This document shows positions 6,835 through 17,400 of a stretch of 44,293 bases of DNA, piece by piece (position 1 is the stretch's first letter; every line of letters begins with the position of its first letter). The notes under the pieces were generated by a model, which saw only the letters and a list, made by a program, of their open reading frames with translations, ran no database searches and had not been told where the DNA came from. Source of the stretch: a virus; IMG/VR virus record IMGVR_UViG_3300021416_000004, positions 1-44,293 of that record. The stretch is one strand, 5' to 3'. The position numbers were made by a program, and so were the translations under genes.

Positions 6835-9329
6835 GGTGGCGTTCCGTGCTGAGCGTGAATGTTAAAGGTCAGGACGCGCGCACGCTGGTTCGCATCGATC
6901 ACGACACAGGTAAGCGTCGCGTCAGTTTCACAGTTTGTGCCAGTGCCGCTGATCGTAGCGGACACATCGGCACCGCCGTTGATATTGATGCGCGAGGTCG
7001 CACTCGTCTTGTAGCGGATAGCGAGCGACCAAATGTATTGATATGGCGCACGCCCGCCCGATGCTGAAATGGTAAAGGTGCCATAGGTCGAACTGCCGTT
7101 CGGATAGCTGCCACCAGCAGCGCCTGATGCCGAAACGGTAAAGTCATTGAACTCCCCGGCGAAGCGGGGTACGCCATTAATAATGGTGAACCCAGGGGCG
7201 TACACATCGCCGAATTGATCCGCGTTGAAATAGCGATTATCGGGAACGCTGCCGCACATGAACCCTTCTGGACCAACATAGAAGCCTTTCTTGCCGGGGG
7301 AAGTCGGCCAGCTGTAGGAGGTAAAATCTCCCCCGTGAATGCCGCCGCCGGGTGCAATGTGTAACGAGCCCAGCGTACCCGACGGGCCGATGAGCGTACC
7401 GCTGAAACCAACCACCGTCTGGCCGTTGACAACGCCACCAGAGAACATGACCTGTGGCGCCGCGCCAGGCGTTACGAAAGCAAAGTTGGCCGCATTGACG
7501 ATAAAGCTCGATGTCGGCTGACCGTCGATGATTTCGCTGGCCAATCCCCAGCCGACGACGTAGCCGTTGTTGTCGATCACCAGTACAGCCTGGCCGCGCA
7601 GTCCGTTAATGCTATCGGCTTGTGCCGTGAGCTTCTGCTCTACGGTTACACCTGAGCCGCCGACATTGTTGAGGCGTGCGTTCACGGCCGTGACATCTTG
7701 AGCGGCTGCGGTCGCATGCCCTTGTGCGTCCGTCGCGCTTTGCGCGGCGCTGTTTCGGTAGGCTAGCGCGTTACCTGCTGCAGTGCTTGCTGTGCTAGCA
7801 CTTTGGCTCGCAGCGGTAGCGCTCTGCCCAGCGCTGCCCGCGGCCGTGTTGGCTGAGGAAGCCGAGGTTGAAGCGGCACCTGCAGACCCTGCCGCTGTGT
7901 CACGCGCACTCTCTGCGGCCACCCTGGCGCTGTTCGCGGCCGTCGCGCTGTTACCTGCACTGCTGGCGTGGGTCGCTGCCGTCGACGCCGACCCGGCCGC
8001 AGCCTGCGCGCTACCACCGACAGCGTTGGCAGAATTCGCGGCATTGGTAGCGCTCGTCGATGCGCTGCTGGCCGATCCAGCAGCGTTGGTTTCCGATGTG
8101 GCCGCGCGCGTGGCGGCCGCCGATGCCTCGCCGGCCCTGGTCGTTGCCGTGCTCGCGCTCGTCGATGCCGAAGTGGCCGATGTCCCAGCCTCCCCCGCCT
8201 TGGCTACAGCGGTGTCCCGCGCGGTGACGGCCGCTGCAGCCGCAGTGTCCGCGCCGCCACGTGCAACCTGAGCTGCAAGTTTCGACGCGTTCGATGCACC
8301 AGCTGCTGATTCCGCCTGCGTGACATAGCCCGAGGCGCTCTGCGCCGACGTAGAGGCTGCGCTTGCCGCAGTGCCCGCAGCGCTGTTCGCTGCCTCAGCA
8401 GCAAGCCGGGAGGAATTCGAAGCGACGGCCGCGCCGACGCTGTCGCCAGCTGCAAGAATGGCCGCGGCCTTGGCCGCGATCGCCGCCTCTGCTGCTTCGG
8501 CCGCCTGCGCTGCTGACTCTGCCGAGGCTGCAGTATCGCCAAAGGTTTCGACAAGGGCCTCGACACGATCGACCAGGCCTGTGCCCTCGGCGTCGACAAG
8601 GTCGATCCGATCGCGCAGATCAGCGAACAATTGCGACTCAGTGATCTGGTTCTGTAGCAGCTCGAGCAGATGTTCGGCACCGGTGCCGGTGATGCCGAGC
8701 GTACCGCCCTGGGCGTTGAATGGTCCCAGCACGTTCGCTTTGGAGACGTAGCGGATCCAGTAATAAAACCGGCCGGCCGCGCCAATGACGTCCGAGTGCG
8801 TGCGTCCCAGGCCTGCGGTCTCACCGACGGGCGACGCGGCAGCGAGGTCATCATCCAGCGCGCGCCAGATCTCGACCTTCGCGATGTTCGTGTCGTTGGT
8901 CGGATGCCAGCTCAGGTTGATGCTCGCCAGCGCGCCTTGGGCGGCCAGGCCTGTCGGCGCCGGCGGCACCGACGAATCGAACGCCAGCAACTTGGTCATC
9001 GACTGGCGGCCCACGTGGGTATCACCCTGGTAGGTAACCGTGGCCACGACCTCACAACCAGACCCCATCAGGGCTGCAGGCGTGAGGATGGCGACATCGC
9101 CGTCGACCGCAAGGGGAGTGCCGTTGTTGGTGGAAAATTCGACCGTGCCGCCGGTGAAGCCCACGCGGGTGGCAATGAAGACAATCGACGACGGGGTAAC
9201 GGTGGCATCGAGCGCCACGTCGAAGCCCCGCGCGCTGGCACTGAGCTGCAGCCTGCGCGCGTACGCTTCGCCGTAGCGCGACGGAGCCGCCTGCAGCAGT
9301 CGGTCGATGTCGTTGATAGCTTGGATCAT
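6831..9329 (-). CDS. Central tail-tip/fibre protein with long Ala/Ser repeat region
   Basis: An 832-residue modular protein. An N-terminal beta-rich part holds a fibronectin III-like segment (about 120-215). Next is a short segment common in tail-tip J-type proteins (ITESQLFADLRDRID). A long Ala/Ser/Thr-rich region of about 300 residues follows, with irregular heptad-like repeats that should form an extended trimeric coil. A DUF1983-like part (VLVIDNNGYVVGW) and a C-terminal beta domain complete it. The ATG at 9329 overlaps the upstream stop (ATGA); an in-frame TTG 33 bp upstream is less likely. It probably forms the central fibre or J-like C-terminal half. Confidence 0.85.
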   Translation of the reverse strand: MIQAINDIDRLLQAAPSRYGEAYARRLQLSASARGFDVALDATVTPSSIVFIATRVGFTGGTVEFSTNNGTPLAVDGDVAILTPAALMGSGCEVVATVTYQGDTHVGRQSMTKLLAFDSSVPPAPTGLAAQGALASINLSWHPTNDTNIAKVEIWRALDDDLAAASPVGETAGLGRTHSDVIGAAGRFYYWIRYVSKANVLGPFNAQGGTLGITGTGAEHLLELLQNQITESQLFADLRDRIDLVDAEGTGLVDRVEALVETFGDTAASAESAAQAAEAAEAAIAAKAAAILAAGDSVGAAVASNSSRLAAEAANSAAGTAASAASTSAQSASGYVTQAESAAGASNASKLAAQVARGGADTAAAAAVTARDTAVAKAGEAGTSATSASTSASTATTRAGEASAAATRAATSETNAAGSASSASTSATNAANSANAVGGSAQAAAGSASTAATHASSAGNSATAANSARVAAESARDTAAGSAGAASTSASSANTAAGSAGQSATAASQSASTASTAAGNALAYRNSAAQSATDAQGHATAAAQDVTAVNARLNNVGGSGVTVEQKLTAQADSINGLRGQAVLVIDNNGYVVGWGLASEIIDGQPTSSFIVNAANFAFVTPGAAPQVMFSGGVVNGQTVVGFSGTLIGPSGTLGSLHIAPGGGIHGGDFTSYSWPTSPGKKGFYVGPEGFMCGSVPDNRYFNADQFGDVYAPGFTIINGVPRFAGEFNDFTVSASGAAGGSYPNGSSTYGTFTISASGGRAPYQYIWSLAIRYKTSATSRININGGADVSATISGTGTNCETDATLTCVVIDANQRARVLTFNIHAQHGTPP

Positions 9330-10897
9330 TTCAGGAATCTCACAGTAACTTTGCGGGTCCACCAGTCGCGTTTAACCGACAGCACTTGGGCTTCGACGCC
9401 GTTGAACATGCCGTCCTGCTCGTGATAAACAATGAGGCGCGCGCCTTTCTCGAGCAGGAGCAGGTCAGGCACACCGTCAAACTCATAGATGTCGCGACCC
9501 GGACCCCATAGCGCGATCTCGCGATCGGCTTCAGCGGCAGCGTCGACGCCCTGTAGCAGCATCGTCGCGCGCATCGTCGCGGTGCCAGGCAGTTTGCAGT
9601 CGCGCATCACGGCCGCGCTGGTCCGGGTCACGGTCAGCGGCCATTCCTTCTCGAGCAAGGCCAAGTGCTCAGGCAGGAGGTTGCTCTGCAGCCCAGGTTG
9701 GGGCGTCCAGTTTTTGCAATACCCCAAGTTGACCGCTGCTACCGGATCGATGTGCTCGATGTGACGCAAGGTGCCGCCGACCATGTGCTCGGCGCGGATC
9801 TCGGTCGCGGACCCGGCCGCCGGCAGTGCGATCTGGATCAGCTGCAGCTTGCCGTTCAGCGATGGTGCGAGCTGGGCTCCGATGCTGCTGGCCAGCATGT
9901 CGCACGCGGCGATGACGTTCAGGCTTTCACGTACGTGCAGTCCGACTTCCTGCTGATTTGCGGCGTCGAAGGCAGCAAAATTCGCCGCATCGATGTTGGC
10001 CAAGGAGTAGCGATCGGAATACTTGCCGTATCCGGTGATGAAGCGCTGGACGAGGGGCGCGATTGTCTTGCGGAACACGCCGCCGAACTTGTCCCCCTGC
10101 ACCCAGGCAGTGATCGCCGCGCTCGCGTTGTCCACGGTCAGCTGCGCCTTGCCAGTGCTCTCGGAGACAATCACCTGCTCGGTGATCGGCAGCCCGTTGG
10201 CACGTGTTTCCGGGATGCCTTCGATCGGCCCGTCATGCCACTGCCGCTCGCGGGCGTTGAAATCGCTCCACTCGCCTGATGGGTTGAAAGGCTCGCCGAA
10301 GGTTAGCGGGATCGGCAGGTCGGCGTTCGTGCCGGCGCCGCCGAACTTGCGCTCGCTGAGCGGATAGTTCAACCCCTCCATCATGTCGCGCAGACGAAGG
10401 GCGAAGGCGCCTCTGCCCTTGCGCACTAGTCCCGCAGTATGGCCAACGAAGATGTCGCGATAGTCAGCCCGCGCCCAGGTCTGATCTCCTACGACCGCGA
10501 CGATCTCGTCCGCCCAGATATAGCTGGCGTAGGCCTCGTTCACGCCGTTCGTATTGTCGACCTCGAAGTCGCCAGCCGAGAGAGAGGCGGCTCCTGTAAT
10601 GGATAAGCTCTCCTCGAACGGGATGCTGGCCGAGATCATGGGCGCGTAAAAGATCGGGTTGTTCGTGCCCGCGGTCGTGTATCCATTGGTGGACCAGAAG
10701 AACTTAGTGCGCACGCCGCCGACGAGCGCCCAGGTCTCGACCAGGATGTTCGTGATCGCATCGTCGCTCTTCAGCCAGGCCGCGAATTCAGCGTCGGTAA
10801 CGGTGCGCGCGGCCGGCTGCTGCTCAGCGACCGTGGGTGCATCGAATACCAAGCTGCCACTGGGCGTATGTGTTGTATCAAAGACGAGCGCGGTCAT
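9326..10897 (-). CDS. Tail-tip (hub-like) protein, 523 aa
   Basis: A large soluble protein in the tail-tip cluster whose internal segments (LTFGEPFNPSGEW, RDIFVGHTAG) resemble phage tail proteins that assemble at the distal end of the tube. I cannot name a Pfam family with certainty. It follows the FN3 gene with ATGA overlap and precedes the central fibre gene with ATGA overlap, so the cluster is translationally coupled. It may do the job of the N-terminal half of lambda gpJ. Confidence 0.78.
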   Translation of the reverse strand: MTALVFDTTHTPSGSLVFDAPTVAEQQPAARTVTDAEFAAWLKSDDAITNILVETWALVGGVRTKFFWSTNGYTTAGTNNPIFYAPMISASIPFEESLSITGAASLSAGDFEVDNTNGVNEAYASYIWADEIVAVVGDQTWARADYRDIFVGHTAGLVRKGRGAFALRLRDMMEGLNYPLSERKFGGAGTNADLPIPLTFGEPFNPSGEWSDFNARERQWHDGPIEGIPETRANGLPITEQVIVSESTGKAQLTVDNASAAITAWVQGDKFGGVFRKTIAPLVQRFITGYGKYSDRYSLANIDAANFAAFDAANQQEVGLHVRESLNVIAACDMLASSIGAQLAPSLNGKLQLIQIALPAAGSATEIRAEHMVGGTLRHIEHIDPVAAVNLGYCKNWTPQPGLQSNLLPEHLALLEKEWPLTVTRTSAAVMRDCKLPGTATMRATMLLQGVDAAAEADREIALWGPGRDIYEFDGVPDLLLLEKGARLIVYHEQDGMFNGVEAQVLSVKRDWWTRKVTVRFLK

Positions 10898-11559
10898 GGG
10901 CCCACCAGGATCCGAGCAGCCACTGCTGTCGTCCCGTCCGTGTCAGCCAAAACCAACCAGTACCATCCGGTTGGTACCGTCCCTGCTGGCACCGCGATCT
11001 TGAGATCAGCCGAGCCTGCCGTCATCGTGTGCGTCCCCTGGGCGACGGGAGCGCTGAAATGGCGCGGCGACGCTTGCGAGAACAGCGACCATTCCAGAAC
11101 TGCGAGACTCGAATGCAGTACGCCCTCATGGGTGGCCAGCTTTCCGGGTATGTAATTCGTGCCTGGCAGGGCCTCACCTGTCGCTGTGCTGGTGGTGACG
11201 CCAATAGTCAGCGGCTCCGACGCATTGCCGTTCGTATCGACGCAGCGCACGTCGATCTGGTAAGGCGTGCTGGCCGCCAACGCAGGAAACGTGTGCGTCT
11301 TGCTAACCTCTTCCGCAGGGGTGGCGGGTGTGTACGCTCCAGTGCCGCCAATCCGATATTCACGCCGGGCGATGGCAACGTTGTCTGTGCTGATAGCGCC
11401 CGACCATTCAATTGTGATCGAATTGCTCGTTGAGCTGTACTGCAGACTGCCAGTGAACGTCGGAGGAACACCGTCACCCACTGCAGGCGGGGTGCCTGAA
11501 GTCAGTGACAGAGCGCCAGTTCCCATTGGCGCCAGGCCAATTGCCTGAACGCCAATCAT
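10894..11559 (-). CDS. Tail protein with fibronectin III-like domain
   Basis: The 221-residue product has one fibronectin III-like domain (about 35-125, ending in YQIDVRCVDTNGNAS) and a C-terminal beta-rich part containing GWYWLVLADTDGT. Such domains decorate siphophage tail tips and bind cell-surface sugars weakly. It overlaps both neighbours by ATGA, within the coupled tail-tip cluster. Confidence 0.78.
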   Translation of the reverse strand: MIGVQAIGLAPMGTGALSLTSGTPPAVGDGVPPTFTGSLQYSSTSNSITIEWSGAISTDNVAIARREYRIGGTGAYTPATPAEEVSKTHTFPALAASTPYQIDVRCVDTNGNASEPLTIGVTTSTATGEALPGTNYIPGKLATHEGVLHSSLAVLEWSLFSQASPRHFSAPVAQGTHTMTAGSADLKIAVPAGTVPTGWYWLVLADTDGTTAVAARILVGP

Positions 11560-14219
11560 CAGTTTGCCCCTGCACCGGCAACCACTTTATAATTCGCTGC
11601 GGTTGCGTTAGTAGCCCACCCAGCATCGCTAATCCCGACACTGCCGACGACAACAGTACTCGACAAAATACAGACCTTGCGCCCACCACTGCCCGCCACG
11701 TATTTAATGTCATACGCAAAGTCGAAGCCATTCCCGAAGCTGTCATGCTCGGTGTCGTAAGTGCCGATGCCCAGTGCGTGGTCTCCGTTGATAACGATCG
11801 AGTTCTTACAGCACTCGACGTTCAACATGCCAATCCAAGACGAGTGGAAAGCCGGCTCCAGCGTGACCGCATTTATGCACCCGTAGATGGTCAGGCGGTC
11901 GATGCTCATGTGTTCGCTAAAGCTGACGCCGTTGTTATAGCCGCCGACAAACACTTGCCCCCACTTGAACGCGCCACTGTTATCGCGCTTGGAAGTGCGA
12001 ATGCCGGTACTATTGACCGCAGTAGGAACAGGGTTTGTTCGCATGCCGCGATTGACATCGACGCGAACGTTATTCAGGAAGCCGCCATTCGCCAGGTTGT
12101 ACAGGTCGAGTCCGCCCATCTTGTTAGCGCCGCCAGCCGTGTTTGTGCGGATGCATACGTTTTCGAGCGAGAAGTCGGTGAAACTCAAAACGCCCCAGGT
12201 GAAGGTGAATCCCGCAGCCGAGGTAATGACGGCCGGATTTGAGCCCGACGTAACAGTCAGGGTGGACTCGAAGATGACACCGTTGTTCACGACAGGAACA
12301 TCCGAAATCGCGCCATAAATCCAATTCGTCGCGCCTTCGCCGATGATGCGAATACTTTTCATTGACGCTGCAAGATCGGATGCGGGAATGACGATCTGAC
12401 CATTGCAGCCGCGCCCGAAGTCATCAACGGTACGTACCGGCCCGGCAATCTTGTAGCGGCCCTCCTGCGCGCGAATCGTCTGCACGCCGGAAATAAACGC
12501 GTCGTTGATTGCCGCTTGAATACCCGCAGTCGAGTCCGTCGTAAAGGTCGGGTCGACTGGATAATCCCGCAGGTCGATATACGATTTGACAGCCATACGC
12601 TTGATGGCGGCAGCGGTCAGCGTGACGTAAATATTTTTGGTGCCGGCAGCGAAATTGACCCGCGCATTGCCGTTCGAGCTTTCCGTCACGATGTCGCGCG
12701 TGAAGATAGTGGTGCCGGTCAGGGTGCCAAGACCGGTTTCCCAGTCCCCCGTCGTCATGTCCTCGATGCAGTACGGAATGCCCGACTTTCCGACCGCGTA
12801 CACGCCCGCAAACGTGCGCAATCCAAGCTGCGTCAGGTTTGCCAGCGTAACCGGCCCGTTGCCGGCGCTGGTCGTCGTGTCGCGCACGCGGTCGGCGTAG
12901 TTGTTGGACTGGCCGCGAATGCTCAGGAAGTAAGGCGAAACTGTCAGGCCTGCCGCGACATTGTTCGTGACAGGCTGCGCGGCAAACGTCGCCGTCGCGT
13001 TGCCTGCGGCATCCTGCAAGCGCGGGTTCGCGCCTGGCTGCGTGTACGCAATGCTGATTTCGTCGCCACTTGCATACGGCGTGTTGACGGTGACGCTTGC
13101 CACAACGCCAGTAACGGTCACGCCGGTAACGGTGCGCCCGCCTGATGGGGTAAATGCGCTGTTCGACGGCACGCTTGCCGCCAGCGCCTCGTTCATCGTC
13201 ACCAGGATGACGGACGGTTGCGCGTTGGCCACCTGCGCGCTGGAAAATATTGGCGCCGCGTTGTCGGCGGCGCCGACGTTATTCGCGATCGCCAGCCCGC
13301 TGAAGTTTGCCAGCAGGTTGGGAGTGGTCGCAACGTCGCGGGCGTTGTTGATGCCCGGCTGCGTGTAGGCTACAGTACGCGCCGCTTCGCCGTTCACGAA
13401 GGCAGCGGAAACCGTCGCGCGCAGGACTGTAGCGCTTTGCCAAGACAGCGCCGTGACGGCGTGCCCGCTGACCGTGACCGATGACGCGGCTGGCGTGGTG
13501 GCTGTGTCCATCGCCTCGGACATGGTGATGTCCACAAACGTCGGGGTGGCGTTGGCAACGGAGGCGCTCGCTGCGGTTGGAGGGATTGCGTCGGCGACGG
13601 CGCTGGCTTTCAGTTCAATAACCGACTGCGACTGGGGGACGATGCTTGGCCCAGTAAGCGTCCATGCCATCGCCGTAGGTGCTTGCGCGTAGCTCATGCC
13701 GGCGTAGAACGAATTATCGACGGCAAGGAACTTGTCAGCTTGCGTCGATGGTGCTGAAGGGACCGGAGCGCTCGTGGTATCTGCTTTGGCAACCACGTAC
13801 ATATCGACAGCTACGTTTCCTGCCGTGACCGCAATCGACTGCGAGAACGGACTGCCTGCTGTCGCGGCATGCCCCGCGACATTACCAACTGGCGATGCCT
13901 GGTTGACCCCGCTGAAACCGCTGACAATAGCGCCAATGTTGGTCGAGGTCGAGAACGAAATGATAACGTTATTGATTCCCGATGCCGGGCCGGTGCCAAC
14001 ATACATAGTTGTGCCTGACGACACCCCGCTCGCGCCATCATGACGTGCTAGTGTCAGGGCAACACCGTTATAGGTGACGCCGGTAACGACTGCGACAAGG
14101 ATGTCGCGAATACCGACCACGAGTGCATCGCACCCGGTGGCGTCGAATGGGATCATCAGCGTGGTTGCACTTGCTGCGGTGCCGCCGCCATGCGCGGCGC
14201 GTACAAATTGAATAGTCAT
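11559..14219 (-). CDS. Tailspike-like protein with Ig-like repeats and beta-helix
   Basis: An 886-residue modular protein. An N-terminal virion-anchoring part (1-200) is followed by two Ig/SwmB-like repeats (about 213-415, each with a conserved ...VDITMSEAMD or ...ILVTMNEALA strand and AYTQPG). A linker region follows (about 425-550). From about 555 there is a pectin-lyase-type right-handed beta-helix, beginning with the usual STAGIQAAINDA signature. Spikes of this kind bind and often cleave capsule or O-antigen. No catalytic residues can be assigned from sequence alone. It is probably the main receptor-recognition protein. Confidence 0.8.
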   Translation of the reverse strand: MTIQFVRAAHGGGTAASATTLMIPFDATGCDALVVGIRDILVAVVTGVTYNGVALTLARHDGASGVSSGTTMYVGTGPASGINNVIISFSTSTNIGAIVSGFSGVNQASPVGNVAGHAATAGSPFSQSIAVTAGNVAVDMYVVAKADTTSAPVPSAPSTQADKFLAVDNSFYAGMSYAQAPTAMAWTLTGPSIVPQSQSVIELKASAVADAIPPTAASASVANATPTFVDITMSEAMDTATTPAASSVTVSGHAVTALSWQSATVLRATVSAAFVNGEAARTVAYTQPGINNARDVATTPNLLANFSGLAIANNVGAADNAAPIFSSAQVANAQPSVILVTMNEALAASVPSNSAFTPSGGRTVTGVTVTGVVASVTVNTPYASGDEISIAYTQPGANPRLQDAAGNATATFAAQPVTNNVAAGLTVSPYFLSIRGQSNNYADRVRDTTTSAGNGPVTLANLTQLGLRTFAGVYAVGKSGIPYCIEDMTTGDWETGLGTLTGTTIFTRDIVTESSNGNARVNFAAGTKNIYVTLTAAAIKRMAVKSYIDLRDYPVDPTFTTDSTAGIQAAINDAFISGVQTIRAQEGRYKIAGPVRTVDDFGRGCNGQIVIPASDLAASMKSIRIIGEGATNWIYGAISDVPVVNNGVIFESTLTVTSGSNPAVITSAAGFTFTWGVLSFTDFSLENVCIRTNTAGGANKMGGLDLYNLANGGFLNNVRVDVNRGMRTNPVPTAVNSTGIRTSKRDNSGAFKWGQVFVGGYNNGVSFSEHMSIDRLTIYGCINAVTLEPAFHSSWIGMLNVECCKNSIVINGDHALGIGTYDTEHDSFGNGFDFAYDIKYVAGSGGRKVCILSSTVVVGSVGISDAGWATNATAANYKVVAGAGAN

Positions 14220-14226
14220 TAAGCGG

Positions 14227-14349
14227 TTATGCTTTCGGTGCGCGGGTTGAATTTTCTACAGCGATAGTTGCCAGCTGTAGCGGACCGGGGTGCGTCGAAA
14301 TATTCGCAGTTACAGATAATGCGAAGGTGTCGTTACAAAATTGAAGCAT
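14227..14349 (-). CDS. Possible small protein, 40 aa
   Basis: A short open frame starting MLQFCNDTFALSV lies between the tape-measure and spike genes. Its ATG has AAGGA at the right distance (five bases). The product has no recognisable motif. The good ribosome binding site and its placement in an otherwise empty gap argue for expression; the short length keeps confidence moderate. Confidence 0.5.
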   Translation of the reverse strand: MLQFCNDTFALSVTANISTHPGPLQLATIAVENSTRAPKA

Positions 14350-14418
14350 TACGGTCCTTATCTGTTGTTAATTTAGTTCTGGAATTAATTTAGCTCTGGC
14401 GTTTTGGGGACTGAATCT

Positions 14419-17400
14419 TTATCGGTGCGGCACTCTGCTTGGGTTCGCCGCGCGGTAGGCGGCCTGCTCGATCGCCCCGCCGACCTCTTTCGATACCGCC
14501 TCGCCCATTTCCTCGGTGGCGCCGACGATATCGCCAGCATTGCGGTTGGCGTCCGTCCGCAGCTGCTTCAGCTCGGCCAGCATCTGGGCATTGATCTCTC
14601 GCTGCGCGGCGCCTTCTGCGCGCAGCGCCTTCACCTCCGCCGCCAACACATCGGCGGACGCGCTAGAGCTGGCCGCATAACGCTGCACATCGAACGCCGG
14701 TGCGGCCACCAGTACCGGCGCGGCTTGGTTGACGATTGCCTGCTGGATGGCCGCCGCGGTGTCGTTCAGCTGGCCGAGGCCGGCCACCTGCTTGTCGAGC
14801 GCCGACAGCTGCCGCTGCGCATCCGTCATCTGCGCGCCGGCGATCGACGCCAGGCGGCCCATGTCGCCTTGCACCTTGGACTTGTCGCCGATGAAGGCCG
14901 CGCTTGAGGCGTTGATCACCTGGCTGGCGGTGAGGAAGGCAGTCGCGGCGCTTTGGGCGCCCGACGCAGCGGCCGAATCGGCAGGGCTGGCCAAGGCCTT
15001 GTCGACCGCAGCGTTGTACTGGCGTTGCGTCTCGAGGTACTTCTGCATCGGCGTCAGCGTCGACAGGCTGCCGAGGGCCAGGGAGTCAAGGTAGGCCAGC
15101 GTGCTGGTCTTCGTCGCGGTCAGGCGATCGATCGTTTCCTTGAGGGCGTCCGACGTGCCACCCGTCGCGTCCTTCAGCTGCCGCTGCAGGGCCACCTGGT
15201 CGAACAGGGCGCGGTTGGCCGGGTCGATCTCGAGGCGCGCCTTGGCCAGCTTCTGAGCCGACGTCAAGGTCAGGTCGTCCCACTCGGCCAGGAGATCCGC
15301 GCGCTCGTCGGCGGCCGAGCTGGTGACGTCCTTGAACGCCTGCTGCACGCCCATCAACATGGCGTAGGTTTTGGCGCCGGCCTCGGTGGTGACATCCAGG
15401 CCAAGGACGAATTTTTTGAACAGCTGCTCGGCGTCGGCACCTTCAGTGGACAGGCCGTACTGGGCCAGCACCGGGTTCAGCTTGGCTTTCTGGGCGTTGA
15501 TCCGCTCCGCATCGGTGTAGAAGTTCTGCATGAACGACTTTGCCGAGGATGCAAATTCGTCGAGGCCGCCAGACAGCTCGACCAGGCGCGCCTTCGCTTC
15601 CACCGTCATACCGTCCAGGATCGACGCCATCTTGCCGGCGGAGCTGTACAGGCCCGTGGCGGTCTTGCCCATCGACGCGAACACGCTGTCGACCGCCTTG
15701 ACGTCCGTAGCGACGCGCACCAGCGTTTCCCCGATGCCCTCGCCCATCTTCTGGAACTGTGCGATCGTCGGGAACAGTTCTTTCGTCACCGTATCGAAGG
15801 CGACGGAGACGCCGGCATTCAACGCGTCGGTGAGCTCCTGACCTTTCAGGTCGCGCAGGCTCACCGCGAAGTCGACGCTGATACCGTTGATCGCGCTGGT
15901 GAGGGTGGCGCCGTCCTTGCCGAGCTTGACGCCGGCGTCGACCAGCAAGTCGCCCATGTTGTCGAAGATGAGGGCGAACGGCTTCATCGCCTCCGCGCTC
16001 AGCGCCTTCGTGTTGGTCGACTTGCTGGTCGAGTCGCCATGGAACCAGCCGCCGTCGCTGGTCTTGATGACGTCTTCGTATTGGACGCCGCGGCCCTGTC
16101 CGGCACGCAAAGCGCCGAACGTGCCGCTGAACTTGACGCCGGTATCGTCGATGGTCGTCGTCTTGTCGGACCCGAAGAAGTTCGAGCTCGAGCTGTTGAC
16201 GGTGCCGAAGGCGCTGCCGCCCGTGATGCCGGCCGTCTGCATGATGCCTTTGGCGGCGCCGCCCAGGGCGGTCTCGATATTGCGCAGCGCGGTGAGCATC
16301 GAGTTCTGGTAGTCCAGCTCGAGCGAGGCGTAGCTTTCCAGCATTTCGAGCGACTTGGCCATCGATTCCGACTTGGCCGTGCTGTCACCCAGCACGGTGC
16401 CGGTGCCCTGCACCTTCTGCTTTTCTTCGAACGACGGTGTGACCGCAGAACCGCCACCACCAATCCCGCCCAGCATCGACGCGCCGGCGGCAACGACAGC
16501 GGCCAGGGTCGCGGCGCCGGCGGCCAGGTTCCATGGGAACGGCAGCGAGGCGAGCGACTTGACGACGGCGGTGACGCCCCAGGCGCTGGCCTCGGTAGCG
16601 GCCAGCCCGGTCGATGCAGCCGTGGTGGCGGCCTCTCCGGTCAGCTTCGTTCCGTTCAGCGCGAGATTGGCCGCGACCTCGCCTTCCTTGAAGAATATCT
16701 TCTTGACCATGGCCTGCAGGGCCATCGCCATTTCATAAGCCCGGAACGCCTTCTCGGCGCCCTCCATCACCTTGTAGCCGGCGGTGTGCTCTTTGAAGAA
16801 TTTCTTGCCGGCGCTGGCCATGTCGCTGTACTGGCGAATCTGGGCCATGGCAGCGGCCTGGGACGCCTTGGTCTCGGCCGCCTTGATTTTTACCGGATCG
16901 TTCTTCGCGTCATTCTTTTCTGCGGCCAGCTGGGCGGCGATCGCCGCCTGGGTCCGGCCGTACCCGCTGAGCGACGTCGTCATCTCTCCGATGGCCGCGC
17001 CCACCCTGCCGAACGATTCGGCCATGCCGGCCGCAGCCGACCGGGTGATCTCGTCGATCGACGTCATGATGTCCAGCAGCTCTTTCGCCTTGGTGACGTC
17101 CGAACCCTGCTCGAGCTTGTCGAGTTTTCCGAGTGCCGCCACGTTAGGCTTTTTGGCTGCAATCATTCGCTCGAGGTGGGCGACTTCCTTTTCGTCCAGT
17201 TCGAGCGATGCGCGACGCGCCAGGCGGTCCTCGAGGCGGGCCAGCGTCAGCTGCTCGATCTGCAGCTTGGTCATGCCGTAGGTGGCAACCAGCTCCTCAT
17301 TCGCCGTGACTTCAGCCATCGCCGAAGCGTAGGCGGTGTTGCGGTCGTCGCTCAGTTCCTGGACGGCCTTTTTGACACCGGCCGCCGACAGCAGCTCGGC

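Noticed and set aside
7640-8540. CRISPR-like or tandem DNA repeat array
   Set aside because: The repetition is at protein level (Ala/Ser/Thr codons) inside one open gene; there are no constant repeats with unique spacers.
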